From: Epiperipatus broadwayi
Lineage: Eukaryota > Onychophora > Udeonychophora > Euonychophora > Peripatidae
Direction: 5' to 3'
NCBI GenBank assembly: GCA_028023455.1
Contig: JAQFVV010000321.1
Location: 806,001-870,000 of the forward strand
Length of the DNA: 64,000 nucleotides
Shown: positions 29,131 to 42,060 of the stretch, one piece after another
Position numbering within the stretch: position 1 is the first letter of the stretch
How the letters are laid out: every line of letters starts with the position of its first letter
The notes under the pieces: model-generated
What the model was told of the DNA's origin: nothing
Database searches by the model: none
Seen by the model: only the letters and a program-made list of their open reading frames with translations
Program-made: the position numbers and the translations under genes

Positions 29131-30195
29131 AAGCTCTATTTTAGCTACTGACATTTGAAATTTGTTTCAATTTATTGCTGTATCAATATTAGCTGTAATG
29201 ATGAAATTTGTAAACAAACTTTTAAAGATAATAAATAGGCAATGAATATCCCTAATGTCATTAGTTGCTTTACTATAATTAATTACTATGCACAACAAAA
29301 TTGATAATGAGCTTATTTTGTTTTTAATTTACATAACATTAAATATAATAAAAGTAATGATAAACATGATATAAAAATATTATTAATAATGATTATTTTG
29401 TTATTAATTTAACAAATAATACACTAGATAATGATGAAAATAGGCTACTAAATAAAGGTTTAAAATATGTACTTTAAATAGTTATAGATATAAATATATA
29501 AAACTTCGAAATTGAGGCAAAAACAGAAATTAATAATTAATAAATAAAGAATAAACACAATAAGATTGACTATAAAAGTTTAGAAATAAAAGATAAGATT
29601 ATATTAATAAAATAAAATATCAAACTACTATGACAATTGGAAAAAAATAAAATGAATAATTTAAAACAAAATTTAATAAACATATAAAAATATTGAAAAA
29701 ATTAATATTTTGATAAAAATATGAAATAAAAAGGAATAAATTATTAGAGGAAAAATGTTTTCTAAGCAATAATAAAGATAAAAGTAATTTAAAAAATAGA
29801 ATTTAATTTTAATACATTATATAAAAAGGATGTAGTTATTAAAAAAAGTGGGCATATACACATTAAAAACAAATAGACAATCAAAACATAAATTAGGTAT
29901 ACTTTTTAGATCCAATAACAAATAATATGAAATATATATTTTGAAAATTTTCTAAATGGGTTTACAATAAAATTCTTCAAAAAATATACAATTCTAACTG
30001 ATAATAATATTAGAAAATCGTATAAAATTATAAAAAAAAAAGTTTATTAAAATTGAAGTGTATAAAAGTATTTTTAAACAGAACATTAGTAATATGTAAA
30101 CTAATAATCATGCAAATTAAGCAATTAAAATTATAATAAAGATGTATTTCAATGGTAAAAATAAACGTATTAAATTAGAATGTAGTCAATTCATT
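29131..30195. other. Very AT-rich intergenic sequence
   Basis: Nothing recognised. Confidence 0.4.
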
Positions 30196-33050
30196 GAATA
30201 TCATCATATTTAACTATTATGGATCCACTTTTGGATCACAACAATAGTTTTTCGAAGTTTAATTCAATTTCTCCGATCCCTAGCTTCTGCAAAAATTCTT
30301 ATTTTTATTCAACCATCACACATGGGTCTTGTCATGGTCTTTTACAACTTTTTGAAATTCAGTTTAAGATTTTAATTGTTCATATATTAGAAATATGTCC
30401 AGCCCAGCTTTATTTTTGTCTTTTAATACGTTTAGTAATATCAATAATGTTTGTTTGTTTCCCAAAGATGCATTTTGTTCTCAATACTCCATACTTCGTT
30501 CAATGGTCTCAAGTTTATGAATTGTTTAAGTGTCCAAGTCTTTTTATTCATACATAAAATCGGTAAAACACATCTCTTAAAAATCTTCTTTTTCAAACAT
30601 ATAGGCTTATTTCCTTTTAATATTAAGTTAATTTTATTACAATCACTCGACCCAAGTTTAGTTCTTTGATTAATTTTATCCCTTAAGTTTCTATCTATAT
30701 TAGTAATCTAATTAAGATATTTGTAATTTTTAACTTCTAATTCATCATTATCCATCTTTATTTTATTCTTTGAAAAATCTATTTAAAACTATTTTAGTCT
30801 TTTTAGCATTTATTTTCTTACTTTCATCAGATAACTTTTGTAATATTTTCTGAAGCTCTATAGTATTACTGCAAAATGGCCACACATCTACAAAATCAAA
30901 AAAAACTTAAAAGAATTTCAAATTAACTTCCTTATTTTTTCATTTTAATCCACACAATATTTCTTGTACAACAGCTGTAAAAAGTTTTGGAGATATGGAA
31001 TCACCCTTGTATACCCTTCTAGTGTTAAGTTTCGTAGCATCACCATATAATCTAATCATTGTTGTTGCATTATGATAAATATTCTTGAATTTTAGGAAAT
31101 AATCTGGTCTATGTCTTAATTATTTAATACTTCAATCGTTTTTAAAATGCTAACACAATAAAGTGTCTTTTAACAATCTACATATGCAAAGCGTAATGGC
31201 AACTTATATTCAATGATTCATTCTATAACTTCTCTCAATATTTGGACCTGATCCGTCAGTCATTTAAACATTTGATATATAACTTTTGTAATGGTTTTTC
31301 TATTTCTTCACCAACTTCGTTTTTTAAGATATCGATTAATATTCCATCATTTAGTAGAGCTTTTCTTCTTTTTCGTAGATTAGATTGATGCATAACTTCT
31401 ATATCTTAAAACACTGAGCAATTTTGAATATATAATAACTATAGGAAATATTGCTTTCTTCTTACTTTTTATTATCATACAATTCGATAATTATACAACT
31501 TTTCAACAAATTCATGATGTCTTTAGTAATAAATAGTTCAATTTTTTTTTTTTTTCTTGCGGAAATAACTTTTTTCCCGATAATCAGATACCGTTTTACA
31601 CTTGTGAGATTTTTTATTCATTTCTATAGCTTTTTATGTCAATTCACTATTATATTTTCTTATATAGTCATTAAATGTTTTTGTGCCATTTTACAAAACT
31701 GTAGATGTTCAATTCTTCTCAATGGAATGTATATTCATATTCCTTTCTTTCTTCATACATTATCCTGTCTTAGTATGAAAATTTAGGAGTAAATTGTTGC
31801 TTTTTGTATCAGCTAACGTTCTTACAGTTTTTAATAGGGTATCAGTTATTATCTTATTGATGTCATTTGAATATGAACCATCTTCAAAATCTGTTAATAT
31901 TTTAAAACGATTTTTAAATTTAAATTTAAATTCAATGAAATATTTCGGAATGCAAGGAACATCAACTTTGAATACTTTTGTCTTGATAAATTTTGTCTCT
32001 CTAAATGGTGTCTTAACAAGTATCTTACATTTCACTAATCGATGATGGCTTCCTAGAATGAATTTATTAAGAACATTACGGGATCCTAATATATATTTTC
32101 GGTCAAAATATGTTTCCATATCAGTTATCGTTTATATATTTTTTTCACCAAAAAAGAATTCATAATATAAAGTTTATATTTGTCAGCTAACTCCTTAAGT
32201 CTCTACTTTCATTTCCATCACTATAACCAAATTTATCCTCTATACTTTCACTTTTAATCGTTTACTAATTTGGCAATGCAGTGTCTTATGACAATTTTAA
32301 AATATTGTTTAGTTTAATCAAAAACATTTTGTACAACATATAAAAACCTCTACTTCTTCAACAGCTTGTCGTTCTGTCTAATATACCATTAATATCCACA
32401 TGTTTGTTTTTCCACTTTTTATTTATATTGAGTTCCATTCGATTTACTTCTTCAATATTTGTATCTTTTTAAACCAATAGTTTCTTCATATTTTTTTCCA
32501 ATTTCACAAGTTCCATAATGTTCCATTTGATATTAGGCAGTTCTTCTAATTTATGCAATATTCCTTAATTTGAAAGTCATATGTCATTCTAAGTACCTAT
32601 TTAAAGGGTCATGCAGCCCGGATCTGCAATTATGGAATTCTTCTTTCCATTTTTTCCCACCAACCACTGCTTTGGCTGGTGCCTTTACAGGATCCTGGAA
32701 ATAATGGTCATAATTTAATTTTGCCTGACATGATTGTATAAATATTTATTTAAATACGTTCATTGCATACCCATTCTTCAGGAAAACTTAACTGAGAAAA
32801 AAAATGTTTTTTTTTTTTTTAACTTAAAGAGAGAAATGAAATGCCGATAAACTTAGTTTGCTTGCTTACAAATGTTCGCTTGCTATACAAATAGTCATAT
32901 CGTAATAACAGCGACAATGTTAAGAATATATGCAGTAGGTATTTATTATAGAAATAATCACACAGTAATAATAACTGCAACTTTAAAAACGTATAGAGTA
33001 GTTATACGAATAATAACAGCTAAAATGACAAGATTTCAAAGAGAAATTAA
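30196..33050 (-). mobile_element. RTE-clade retrotransposon, copy C (old, nearly full length)
   Basis: The minus-strand order matches copy A from the 3' tail (atgatgatatt at about 30196-30210) through RT text to the leader at 32590-32730 (including the linker segment that copy B lost) and the 5'UTR. It is heavily mutated. A 119-codon frame at 31760-32119 keeps the linker region (NVLNKFILGSHHRLVKC). The 5'UTR end at 32888-33050 holds about three diverged copies of a 50-base motif around gtaataacagc. No function remains. Confidence 0.8.
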
Positions 33051-33689
33051 AGATTTTTCTTTGTGTTAATATTAAATTTTTTTCTGCAATCAGTTATTGA
33101 GTATATTAAATATTTATGAAAAAAGTATGGGTAAATGCAATAATAATTATAAACAAATACAAATTCTAAGTAGGAATAATTTATATGAAAAATTTATATG
33201 AATGAATTCGAAAATGAATATTCAATAAAATAAAATATAAATCATTTTTTTAGGTATAAATGATTTTATGCTATTTAAAAGTAATTTAAAACAGTGATTT
33301 TATTTTTTGAAATATATTAAATAAACAAATTGATATTGCTGTTAATAAAGTAATACACAACAAAATAAAAACACAATGTTATATTATATCATTTTTGTCA
33401 AAGAAAAGTTTTAAAAACCTTCCATTATGCTTATTTTATAATAAATCTTTATGCTAAAGAACAAATTAATTATTTAATTTATCTAATTTCAACAAATTGT
33501 TCAATTCATCTAATTTTATAAAACCATTAAATTAACTGAATTTCAACAATTAATTTGTTGTTTAGTATATAGATAAAAACAAAATATATAGAAAAAGTCA
33601 TTATGGATTATTAACTAATCGGGGCTGAGATATGAAAAATATTAATAAAATAAATATAAAAATAATAGTAATAATAATCAACCCTTAAT
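33051..33689. other. AT-rich intergenic sequence
   Basis: Nothing recognised. Confidence 0.4.
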
Positions 33690-34615
33690 GTATCAACAAT
33701 CTCAACCTGTTGTCAAGGCAACATGCTTAAACAATATGGCTAGTTAAATTTATACACTAAAGATTGCAACTTGAACAAGATTGTGAGATTAATAATACAA
33801 AGAAGTTTAAACAAATCTCATTAATTAGGCATATATAAATTGTTTTAAAAGCAGACTAATAAATAGTCAATTATAACTTCCAGATTATGTAAGCAGGTAA
33901 ATAAATAGTCATTTATAACTTCAAAATTTCATATAAAGTAAAGCTTTAATAGGTTTATAAATATAGATAACAATCAATCCTTAAGTTATCAACAATCTAA
34001 ATCTGTAGTCAAGGTAACCTCCTTAAACAGTAAAGGAGGTACTACCTTTATCGGTGGTCTGATATGTTTATATAGACTATAAAGATTGCAACTTGACCAA
34101 GGGGTATAAGATTAATAATGCAAAAAAGTTTTAAAAAATCTCATTAATCAAAAAAATATAACCTGTTCTGAAATCAGACTAATAAAGCAAGTTGCCTTGA
34201 CTACAGAATGTGATTATTGATAGCTTAACGATTGAATTGTTATCATCTACATTCATAAACCTATTAAAGCATTGAATAATTGGCTTTATTGTATTAATAA
34301 ATATATACTTTATATGGAATTTGGAAGTGAAAAATGACTATTTATTAGTCTGTTTTCAGAGCACATGGTATTTGCCTGTTTAATTGAGGTTTGCTTAAAC
34401 TTCTTTGCATTATTATTTCACACTCCTTGGTCAACTTGCAATCTTTAGAATCTATTTAAACATATCAGGCTATAGATAAAGATACTACCACCATTATTAT
34501 TTAAGGAGGTTTCCTTGACTACAGGTTCAGATTGTTGATAGCTTAGGAGTTGATTGTTATATCTACACTTATATACCTATTAAAGCCTTGAGTAATTGGC
34601 TTTATTATCTTATTA
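33690..34615. repeat. Complex tandem and inverted repeat
   Basis: At least two forward and two reverse versions of a unit with aaagattgcaacttga, cagactaataaa and tcaacaatctaaatctg, for example forward at 33700-33900 and 33960-34180 and reverse at 34190-34400 and 34410-34600. The forward and reverse halves can fold on each other around 34190. A further copy is at 2756-3115. Non-coding. Confidence 0.7.
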
Positions 34616-34955
34616 AAAAAATAAAATAATTAGAGGATCAGGCGAATTTGTTCTGACAAAAATTTGTTAAAAGAAGAAAATAATATAATGAAAAGTAAAG
34701 CTTATTAATAATGAATATCTGAAAAAAATTGGAGCTCATGATTAAACCATGGTGGAACATAGTTTGATCCCAATATAATGCATACTTAATCTTTTTGTTT
34801 CAGTTTTTGATTTTACATACTACACGGAATTACTGAAGCCTTTTAAATCAACAAAATTAAGTTCTCATAACAAGTATAAATTAATTGTAAATTATATTAT
34901 ATATATATGATTTTTTAAATTTCTTTTTTAAAACGGACAAAAAATAAGGTCTGCT
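34616..34955. other. AT-rich intergenic sequence
   Basis: Nothing recognised; it is downstream of the polyadenylation signal of the minus-strand exon. Confidence 0.4.
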
Positions 34956-34959
34956 GTAG

Positions 34960-35298
34960 GATATGAAAAGCACAACTTTATTGTAAATTACATATTTTTG
35001 TATTTTTCATATAAAACACCATAAACTGTAAACAAAAATTGTGTTATTTTATAAATATATAGTATAATTAAATAGTAAAAGTGAACTTAATATAATATAA
35101 GGATTAGTAAAAAAAATAAAAAGAGTAAAATGAATACTTTTTACTACTGTCAATAAACAGAATGAACTAACCAAAAAAAAAAAAAAGGTTAGAAAAAATT
35201 TAGTTAGCCACTATTTTTCCAATTTAGTTTGGAGCATATGCAATCCAGATGAGACTAAATAGTTCAGGGAATGTCTCTCTCATCTGGGTTTGGCAGAT
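34960..35298 (-). other. Putative 3'UTR with hairpin and polyadenylation signal
   Basis: Follows the TGA at 35299-35301. AATAAA lies at 34977-34982 (minus strand), followed by a GT/T-rich string (gttgtgctttt) where cleavage would be expected. An 11-bp stem (CCAGATGAGAC / GTCTCATCTGG, 35245-35287) could form in the transcript. The cleavage site is inferred. Confidence 0.5.
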
Positions 35299-35424
35299 TC
35301 AATATGGGCATTGCAAAATCAGTAAAAATTCTCCTTTGGCATTCTTTCGTCTTTTACGCACCATAGCTGTTCTGCATTTCACATAAAGCAGCCCACATTC
35401 TGCTTCATTCGGCAGATCTTTCTG
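35299..35424 (-). CDS. Terminal coding exon of an unidentified gene
   Basis: An acceptor-like string (tgtcatttttgtag) precedes CAG at 35424, and 41 codons follow to TGA at 35299-35301. The tail reads DLPNEAECGLLYVKCRT, then MVRKRRKNAKGEFLLILQ, then CPY. It is clearly less AT-rich than its surroundings and has three Cys residues and a basic cluster (RKRRK), so it looks like a conserved protein end rather than chance. The acceptor is a NAGNAG pair (TAGCAG), which would allow one residue to be included or skipped. No upstream exon can be identified within the window, and I do not recognise the family. It could instead be a captured fragment in a transposon. Confidence 0.5.
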   Translation of the reverse strand, partial: QKDLPNEAECGLLYVKCRTAMVRKRRKNAKGEFLLILQCPY

Positions 35425-35426
35425 CT

Positions 35427-36689
35427 ACAAAAATGACAATACATTGTCTTAAGAATTGTTTACTCATAAATATTCTTTAAAAACATGCTTACAGTGGATA
35501 ACAATATAAAAATCCCAAAATGGAGCACTTATTTTACTTAAAAACAATTAGGATTTTGGGATCATGAGATCCTTTTTTTAAATTAGAAAACACAAATCTT
35601 TTTTTTTTTTTGCTTTTCTTTTATTTGTCCCTTTTAAGATCATGTGATATTTCTTCCACTAACTCCTGACGAATAGACGATAACATCTATGAAAAAATAG
35701 CATGTGCCATTGAATTGTAATTATTTTGTGACTATTATATAAAAATCAAACAACGATATTTTATTATGGTAAAGTACGTATATTTTATTTATAAATTACT
35801 TTTTAAAAATAAAATAAAGCGTAATATTACATGAAAATATCATTTTTTTAAAGTATGGAATATACATAAGTGTTTGATTTTTTTAATATTATTTATATGT
35901 GGATATATGTCACATTTTTATTTTCAAATGTCAAATTTATTTCACTCACAACGTTGACGCCATTCATTTATATATAAATACAATAATTATTACCACTAAC
36001 CATTTATTAAACTAGAGATTCTCTTTAGCCCAGATATAAACTTTAAACCTCAGACAAAGATTAATATATTTGATTTTTAAACTTATTAAATATGGACAAA
36101 TGTAAAAGTTACAACCTATGTTCCAATATTTGCATATTTATTTTTAGATTACTTTATAAAATTTGAAAAACTATTTAATGTTCAAGAAAAAGTTATGTTT
36201 TTCAATTATAGAATACTGCACGTGTAAACCTTCAGTTTAATGATTAATTCTTGCATTATGATTTTATGGTGGCTTCAGGCAATATATCACAGCATAAATT
36301 GAAACAAAAAATGAGTGTAGAGCATTCTAATTTATCGGGACCTATATTACTAATCCAATATGGCTCTATTTCATTGTATCTAATAGTTAAGTTCACACAC
36401 TCTTTTAGTTCATAGATTTGAATTCACATAGCTTTATCTTTTTATGTTTAAAGCAGTAAAAAGGACTTTTTAAAAAATAAAAAAATAAAATTATCATACA
36501 TATAGTTAATAATACTTCTAGTATATCGTTTCAATATAAATTGATATACTTTTGTGTTTGTTTTTATTAATTACTAATAAAAACATATTAAGTTTAAAAA
36601 TAAATTATATTGGAAAACAAAAAATTGAACATTAAATAACATTTTGTAATTAATAAAATTACATTTTATAGAATATGAATTTTTTATCT
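35427..36689. other. AT-rich sequence, possible intron
   Basis: Upstream of the minus-strand terminal exon. No further exon is recognised. 35980-36090 resembles one arm of the palindrome at 43145-43490 (ctagagattctctttagc, then cagatataaacttt). Confidence 0.35.
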
Positions 36690-36900
36690 TTTTTTTCTAC
36701 AGACCAGGCTTTTTCATACCTGCACTTCTATATGTAATATATAGGGTTTGAACTCGGACTTTCACACGACACTCAGACCATCCACGCTATCTCATACTGC
36801 CGATAAACTTGATAACACACATGTCGAAAAGATAAATAATCACCAATATTCGTATTTCGTGCTAAACCAGCACTCGTCAATTGGTCCAAATTATATAGAA
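36690..36900 (-). repeat. tRNA-like repeat unit, minus orientation
   Basis: On the minus strand: gatagcgtggatggtctgag, then gtccgagttcaaaccc, a good B-box (GTTCAAACCC) behind an A-box-like string. The conserved block aaccagcactcgtcaattgg (plus strand) also matches the other units. Confidence 0.65.
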
Positions 36901-36989
36901 TAAAAAAATATTTAAAAAGATCAAAAGGAAGTATAATTTAAAAAAAAAAAACAATTTAGAAGAAATTAAATTACTAAACTATCATAAAC

Positions 36990-37925
36990 ATACATATTCG
37001 AGGGATGGGCAGATCTTTAACGCACTATGTTTTAATATGTAAATGATCAACGTGGGTAGGATGACAACCTTGGCACTAACGAGGGCTTTGAACGTTCCAT
37101 CATCAGATTTTCAATGAAATGGATGGCTGAAGAATTGTGGGTTGGAGTTGTTTGCAGCCTGTCCATTAAAGTATGAAGATTGGCTATCTTAATATAAAGC
37201 TGAGCACTGATTGTAAATATGTGAGGAGATAGCAATCTGGACTAACTGATGATTGCTGGTTTAGCATGAAATACGTATATTGGTGATTATTTATCTTTTC
37301 AACATTGTGTATAATCAGGTGGGTGAGCAATATGAGATGGTATGGAGAGCTGAGGTCGTATAAATGTCTGACTTCGAATCCCTTATATATTACATTATAT
37401 ATGTGCAGGTGTGTGTAAGTTTGTACAGTGTATTAATTTACATATTAAAACAGTGCATTAAAGGTTTACCCATCCCTTGCATATATATGTAAATGGATTA
37501 TTCTTCAGTACATGAGGGGTCAGAATGACTAAATGGTCAACATGGATAGGAGGACAACCTTGACACTAATGAGGGCTTTGAACATTCCATCATCAGATTT
37601 TTAATGAAATGGATGGCTGAAGAGTTGTGGGTTGGAGTTGTTTGAAGCCTATCCATTAAAGTATGAAGATTGGCTATCTTAATATAAAGCTGAGCACTGA
37701 TTGTATATATGTGTGGAGATAATAATCTGGACCAAGTGATGATTGCTGGTTTAGCATGAAATTGGTATATTGGTGATTATGTATCTTTTCAACATGTGTA
37801 TGATCAGGTGGGTCAGCAATATGAGATGGCATGGAGAGCTGAGAGACATGTAAAAGTTTTGAGTTCGAATTCTTTACATATTACATTATATATGTGCAAG
37901 TGTGTGTAAGCCTGTACAGTGTATC
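36990..37925 (+). repeat. Two direct tRNA-like repeat units
   Basis: Two units of about 450-480 bp (36990-37440 and 37445-37925) are about 90% alike by eye, with shared strings such as ccttggcactaa and gatgattgctggtttagcat, and B-box-like ttcgaatccctt. They define the subfamily that also includes 44633-45060. Confidence 0.75.
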
Positions 37926-38079
37926 AAACTATCATAAAATAATAGATTCAAGTAATATGAAAGGAATATATAGTATAAAATACTTTTAATATATTAAACA
38001 ATATAACTGTACTTAGGGACAATTAAAAATGGTTAAAAGCTAGATAAAAACAGAACTTAAAATACTCAAATGTATATTT

Positions 38080-39097
38080 TCATTTAAAAGTTAAATGCAT
38101 TTCTATATTAAGATAATTAAAAAGAATTTGAATCTAGATTTTCAAGCTCAATCAGTTATCCACTCCATCTTATATAATCGATACACATGACCATATACAT
38201 ATGAAAAAGATAAATAATCTCCAATAAATATATTTTGTGCTGAAACAGCACTGATCGGTTAGACCAGATCATGATCTTCCACACACATATATAGGCAGTG
38301 CTCAGTTTATGTTAAGATAGCAAATCTTCAAACTTTAATGAACAGACTTCAATATACTCCAGTCTTCAACCTTCTATACCATTGAAAATCTGATAATGGA
38401 ATGCTCAAAGCCATTATTGATGCTAATAATGTTGTTACTCATGTTAACATTAAGTCACATTGACTTTTCGTATGAAGGACCTTAATATGTTCATTTAAAT
38501 ATAGAAATAAGGTGGGCAGAATGCAAGCTGAATTTGTAAAATTTGAATACAAGTATAAGGTATATACTAAACTTTTATATGTAATTTGAGCACAGACTTT
38601 CAAGCTCCCTTATGCTACCCACTTTATCTTATATATCTGGTACACATGATCTTATACATATGAAAAAGATAAACAATCTCTAATGTATGTATTTCTTGCT
38701 GAACCATTACTTATGAGTTAGTTCAGATCATCATCTCACACACATATATAATAAGTGCTCAGTTTATATTAAGATGGCAGATCTTCAAACTTTGAGGACA
38801 TGTTTCAATCTTCTCCACTCTCTAACTTTTCAACCCTTCTTATTAGTGAAAATTTGATAATGAAATGCTCACCATTCTTACTGATGTCAATACTGTTGTC
38901 ATACCAATATGTTGACATTAAGTAACTCTGAACCCTCATATGTAGAACCTTAAATTTAAATACAGATAGAGATGGGCAGAATTCAGACTGAATCTTCAAT
39001 ATGTGAATACAAGTATAATATGTATACTAAAATTTTAAATGTAATTAGAAGAGTTTTGAACCCATTAGTTTCAAGTTCCCTTCAGCTATCCACTGAC

Positions 39098-39137
<40 letters not shown>

Positions 39138-39238
39138 AGTGATAATGATCAGGACAATATATATATACTGAATTTTTAAACGTAATTAGAAGAGATCTGA
39201 ACCCATTAGTTTCAAATTTCCTTCAGCTATCCACTGAC

Positions 39239-39240
<2 letters not shown>
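38080..39240 (-). repeat. tRNA-like repeat units, minus orientation
   Basis: Minus-oriented units (about 38080-38590 and 38590-39060, and a partial one at 39165-39240) with cagatcttcaaac, gtgctcagttta and ctatccactccatctta text, the reverse complement of the plus units. Interrupted at about 39270 by a foldback complex within (TA)n. Confidence 0.7.
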
Positions 39241-39269
<29 letters not shown>

Positions 39270-39270
39270 G

Positions 39271-40095
39271 ATCACTAGCTGGAGCTTACCAATAGCTGTA
39301 AACAAGCTTTGTTTTTAAAAGTGCCGAAAGAGATAGAATTCAAAATCTCTATCGTTATCCCTACCTCCAGACCAATTGGTTTCAAGCTTATGACTCTCCT
39401 CAGTGGAGGGCTGGGAGTCTAGAAACTAGATCTAGAATACTAACTCAAAAGTCAGCACTTATAAAACACGTTTCTATCAATTTGAAAGCATGAATTTATC
39501 GGACACGTAAATGTCTTCAAATCCAGTCTTACAAACTAGATAGGTAGGAATAATGATAAAAATTTTGAATTCTATCTATTTTGGCACTTATAAAAACAAA
39601 GCTTGTTTAGAGCTATTGGTAAGCTCCATCTAGTGATCATAAAATGCAAGCTTAAAAGCAAGTTATGAACTTTATAACTGGTTTTAATTATTATAAGTGT
39701 ACCTTTGGAGGTTTTTGCAATGCTATATATTGCAGAGGCTATTACTATATGGTGAAACTGAGCTGATTTCAGATCCATATAGCTATCTAGTTTGTAAGGC
39801 TGGATTTGAAGACATTTACATGTCTGATAAATTCATGCTTTCAAATTGATAGAAACGTGTTTTATAAGTATTGACTTTTGAGTTAGTATTTTAGATCTAG
39901 TTTCTAGACTCCCAGCCCTCCACTGAGGTGAGCCATAAGCTTGAAACCAATTGTTCTGGAGGTAGGGATAACATTGAGATTTTGAATTCTATCTCTTTTG
40001 GCACTTATAAAAACAAAGCTTGTTTAGAACAATTGGTAAACTCCATCTAGTGATCATAAAATGCAAGCTTAAAAGCAAGTTAGGACCTTTATAAC

Positions 40096-40107
<12 letters not shown>
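39271..40107. mobile_element. Nested foldback complex between (TA)n tracts
   Basis: Outer arms match in inverted order (39348-39540 against 39783-39975; for example ccagccctccactgaggtga is the complement of the left-arm text). In addition, 39271-39310 is inverted at 39600-39640 (aaagcttgttt...gctattggtaagctcc), and 39545-39700 is directly repeated at 39962-40107. The structure looks like one foldback element partly duplicated within itself. Non-coding. Bounded by TA tracts at 39240-39270 and 40108-40128. Confidence 0.7.
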
Positions 40108-40114
<7 letters not shown>

Positions 40115-40128
<14 letters not shown>

Positions 40129-42060
40129 GGGAGATGATGATCAGAACTAACTGTTGGATGCTAGTTCAGCACAAAGTACTTATATTGGAAATAATTTATC
40201 TTTTTCACACGTAAATGGTCATATGTATTGGTTATATAAGATGGAATGGATAGCTGAAGGGAGCTTGAAAGTCTGGGTTCAAATCCCTTATAATTATATC
40301 TAAAGTTCAGTATATACATTATACTTGTATTGAAATATTACAGATACAGCCAGAATTCTGCCCATCCCTCTTCTGTATTTAAATGGACATATTAAGGTTT
40401 TTCATATGATAGGTGAGAATGAGTTAATGTCAACAAGGATACGATAACAATAGTGGCACCAACAAGGGCTTTGAGCATTCCATCATCAGATTTTTAATAA
40501 TATGGATTGTTGAAGAGTTAAGAGTGAAAAAGGGGGAGCTTGTCTATTAATATTTGAATATATGCTGTCTTAATATAAACTGAACACTGACTAGATATAT
40601 GCATGGGGGATAATGATCTGGACTAACTGATGGGTGCAGGTTCAGCATTTAATACATATATTGGAAAACGTGAATGTGATCATGTGCATCGGTTATATAA
40701 GGAGTGAATAGTTGAATGGTGTTTGAAAATCTGGCTTCAAATTCTTTCTAAGTACAAGTAAAAGTTCCATATATACACTATACTTGTATTACAGATTCAG
40801 CCTAAATTCTGTCCATCTTATTTCTGTATTTAAATAGGTTTATTAAAGTCCTTCATATGAGAGGTGAGAATGGATAAATGTCAACATTGGTATAACAACA
40901 ATATTGGCATTTGCTGTCTTAATATAAACTGAACACTGACTATATTTATGTATAAGATGAAAATCTGAACCAACTAGTGCTGGTTTAGCATAAAATACTT
41001 ATATTGGAGATCATTTATTTTTTTCACATGTATGTGATCATGTGTGTTTGTTATATAAGATTGAGTGAATAGCTGAAAGGAATTTGAAAATCTTTAAATC
41101 CCTTCTAATTACATCTAAAAGTTCAATATATACATTATACTTGTATTCAAATACTACAAATTTCACTGAAATCTTTCCATCCCTCTTCTGTATTTAAATG
41201 GACATATTAATGTCCTTCATATAAGGAGTCAGAGTTACTTAAAGTCAATATGGGTATGACGGCAATATTGCCATAATAAAGACTTTGAGCATTCCATCAT
41301 CAGATTTTCAATAATATGAATGGCTGAATTTTGAAGCCTGTTCATTAATGTTTGAACATTTGCTATCTTAATATAAACTGAGCACTGATTATATTTATGT
41401 ATAAAATGAATGTGGTCATGTATACCAATTATATAAGATGAAATGGATGGCTGAAGAGAGCTTAAAAGTCTGGGTTCAAATCCCTTCTAATTACATCTAA
41501 AAGTTTAGTATATACATTATACTTGTATTCAAATACTATAGATTCAACCTGAATTCTGCCCATCCCTCTTCTGTATTTAAATGGAGATATTAAAGTTCTA
41601 TATATGAACGTTAGAGTGACTTAATCACAATATGGGTATGACAATAATATTGGCATCAACAAGGGCTTTGAGCATTCTACCATCAGATTTAGTATAATAT
41701 GGATGGCTGAAAAGTTGGAGGATGGGGAAGATTGAAGTCTGTCTATCAAAGTTTAAAGATTTGTTATCTTAATATGAAATGAACTCTGAATATATATATA
41801 TATGAATTTTGGATTTGGGGTAATTTTAATTATATATATATATATATATGGGAGATGATAATCTGGACTCACTGATTATTGTTGGTTCAGCGCAAAATAA
41901 TATATTAGAGATCATTTAGCTTTTTCAATATATGTGATCATGCGTATCGATTATAGTCATTGGATAGCTGAGGAGAAATTCAAAGACTGGGTCCAAATCC
42001 CTTCTAATTACATCTAAAACTTCAGTATATACATTATACTTGCATTCAAATATTAAGGTA
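40115..42060 (+). repeat. tRNA-like repeat array, plus orientation
   Basis: Four to five tandem units of about 350-480 bp. Each has some of these blocks: a gatgatctggactaactgat-type block, tatataagatggaatggat + agctgaagg (A-box like), gtctgggttcaaatccctt (B-box), tacattatacttgtattcaa, ctgcccatccctcttctgta, and ctttgagcattccatcatca. Some units lack blocks. This subfamily differs from that at 36990-37925. Confidence 0.75.

Noticed and set aside
33690-34615. Repeat array considered as a CRISPR array
   Set aside because: Units are long, diverged and in both orientations, with no regular spacers, and the window is eukaryotic.
35245-35287. 3'UTR hairpin considered as a SECIS element (selenocysteine at the TGA)
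   Set aside because: The conserved ATGA/AA/GA core of a SECIS element is not present in the right positions, and nothing coding follows the TGA.
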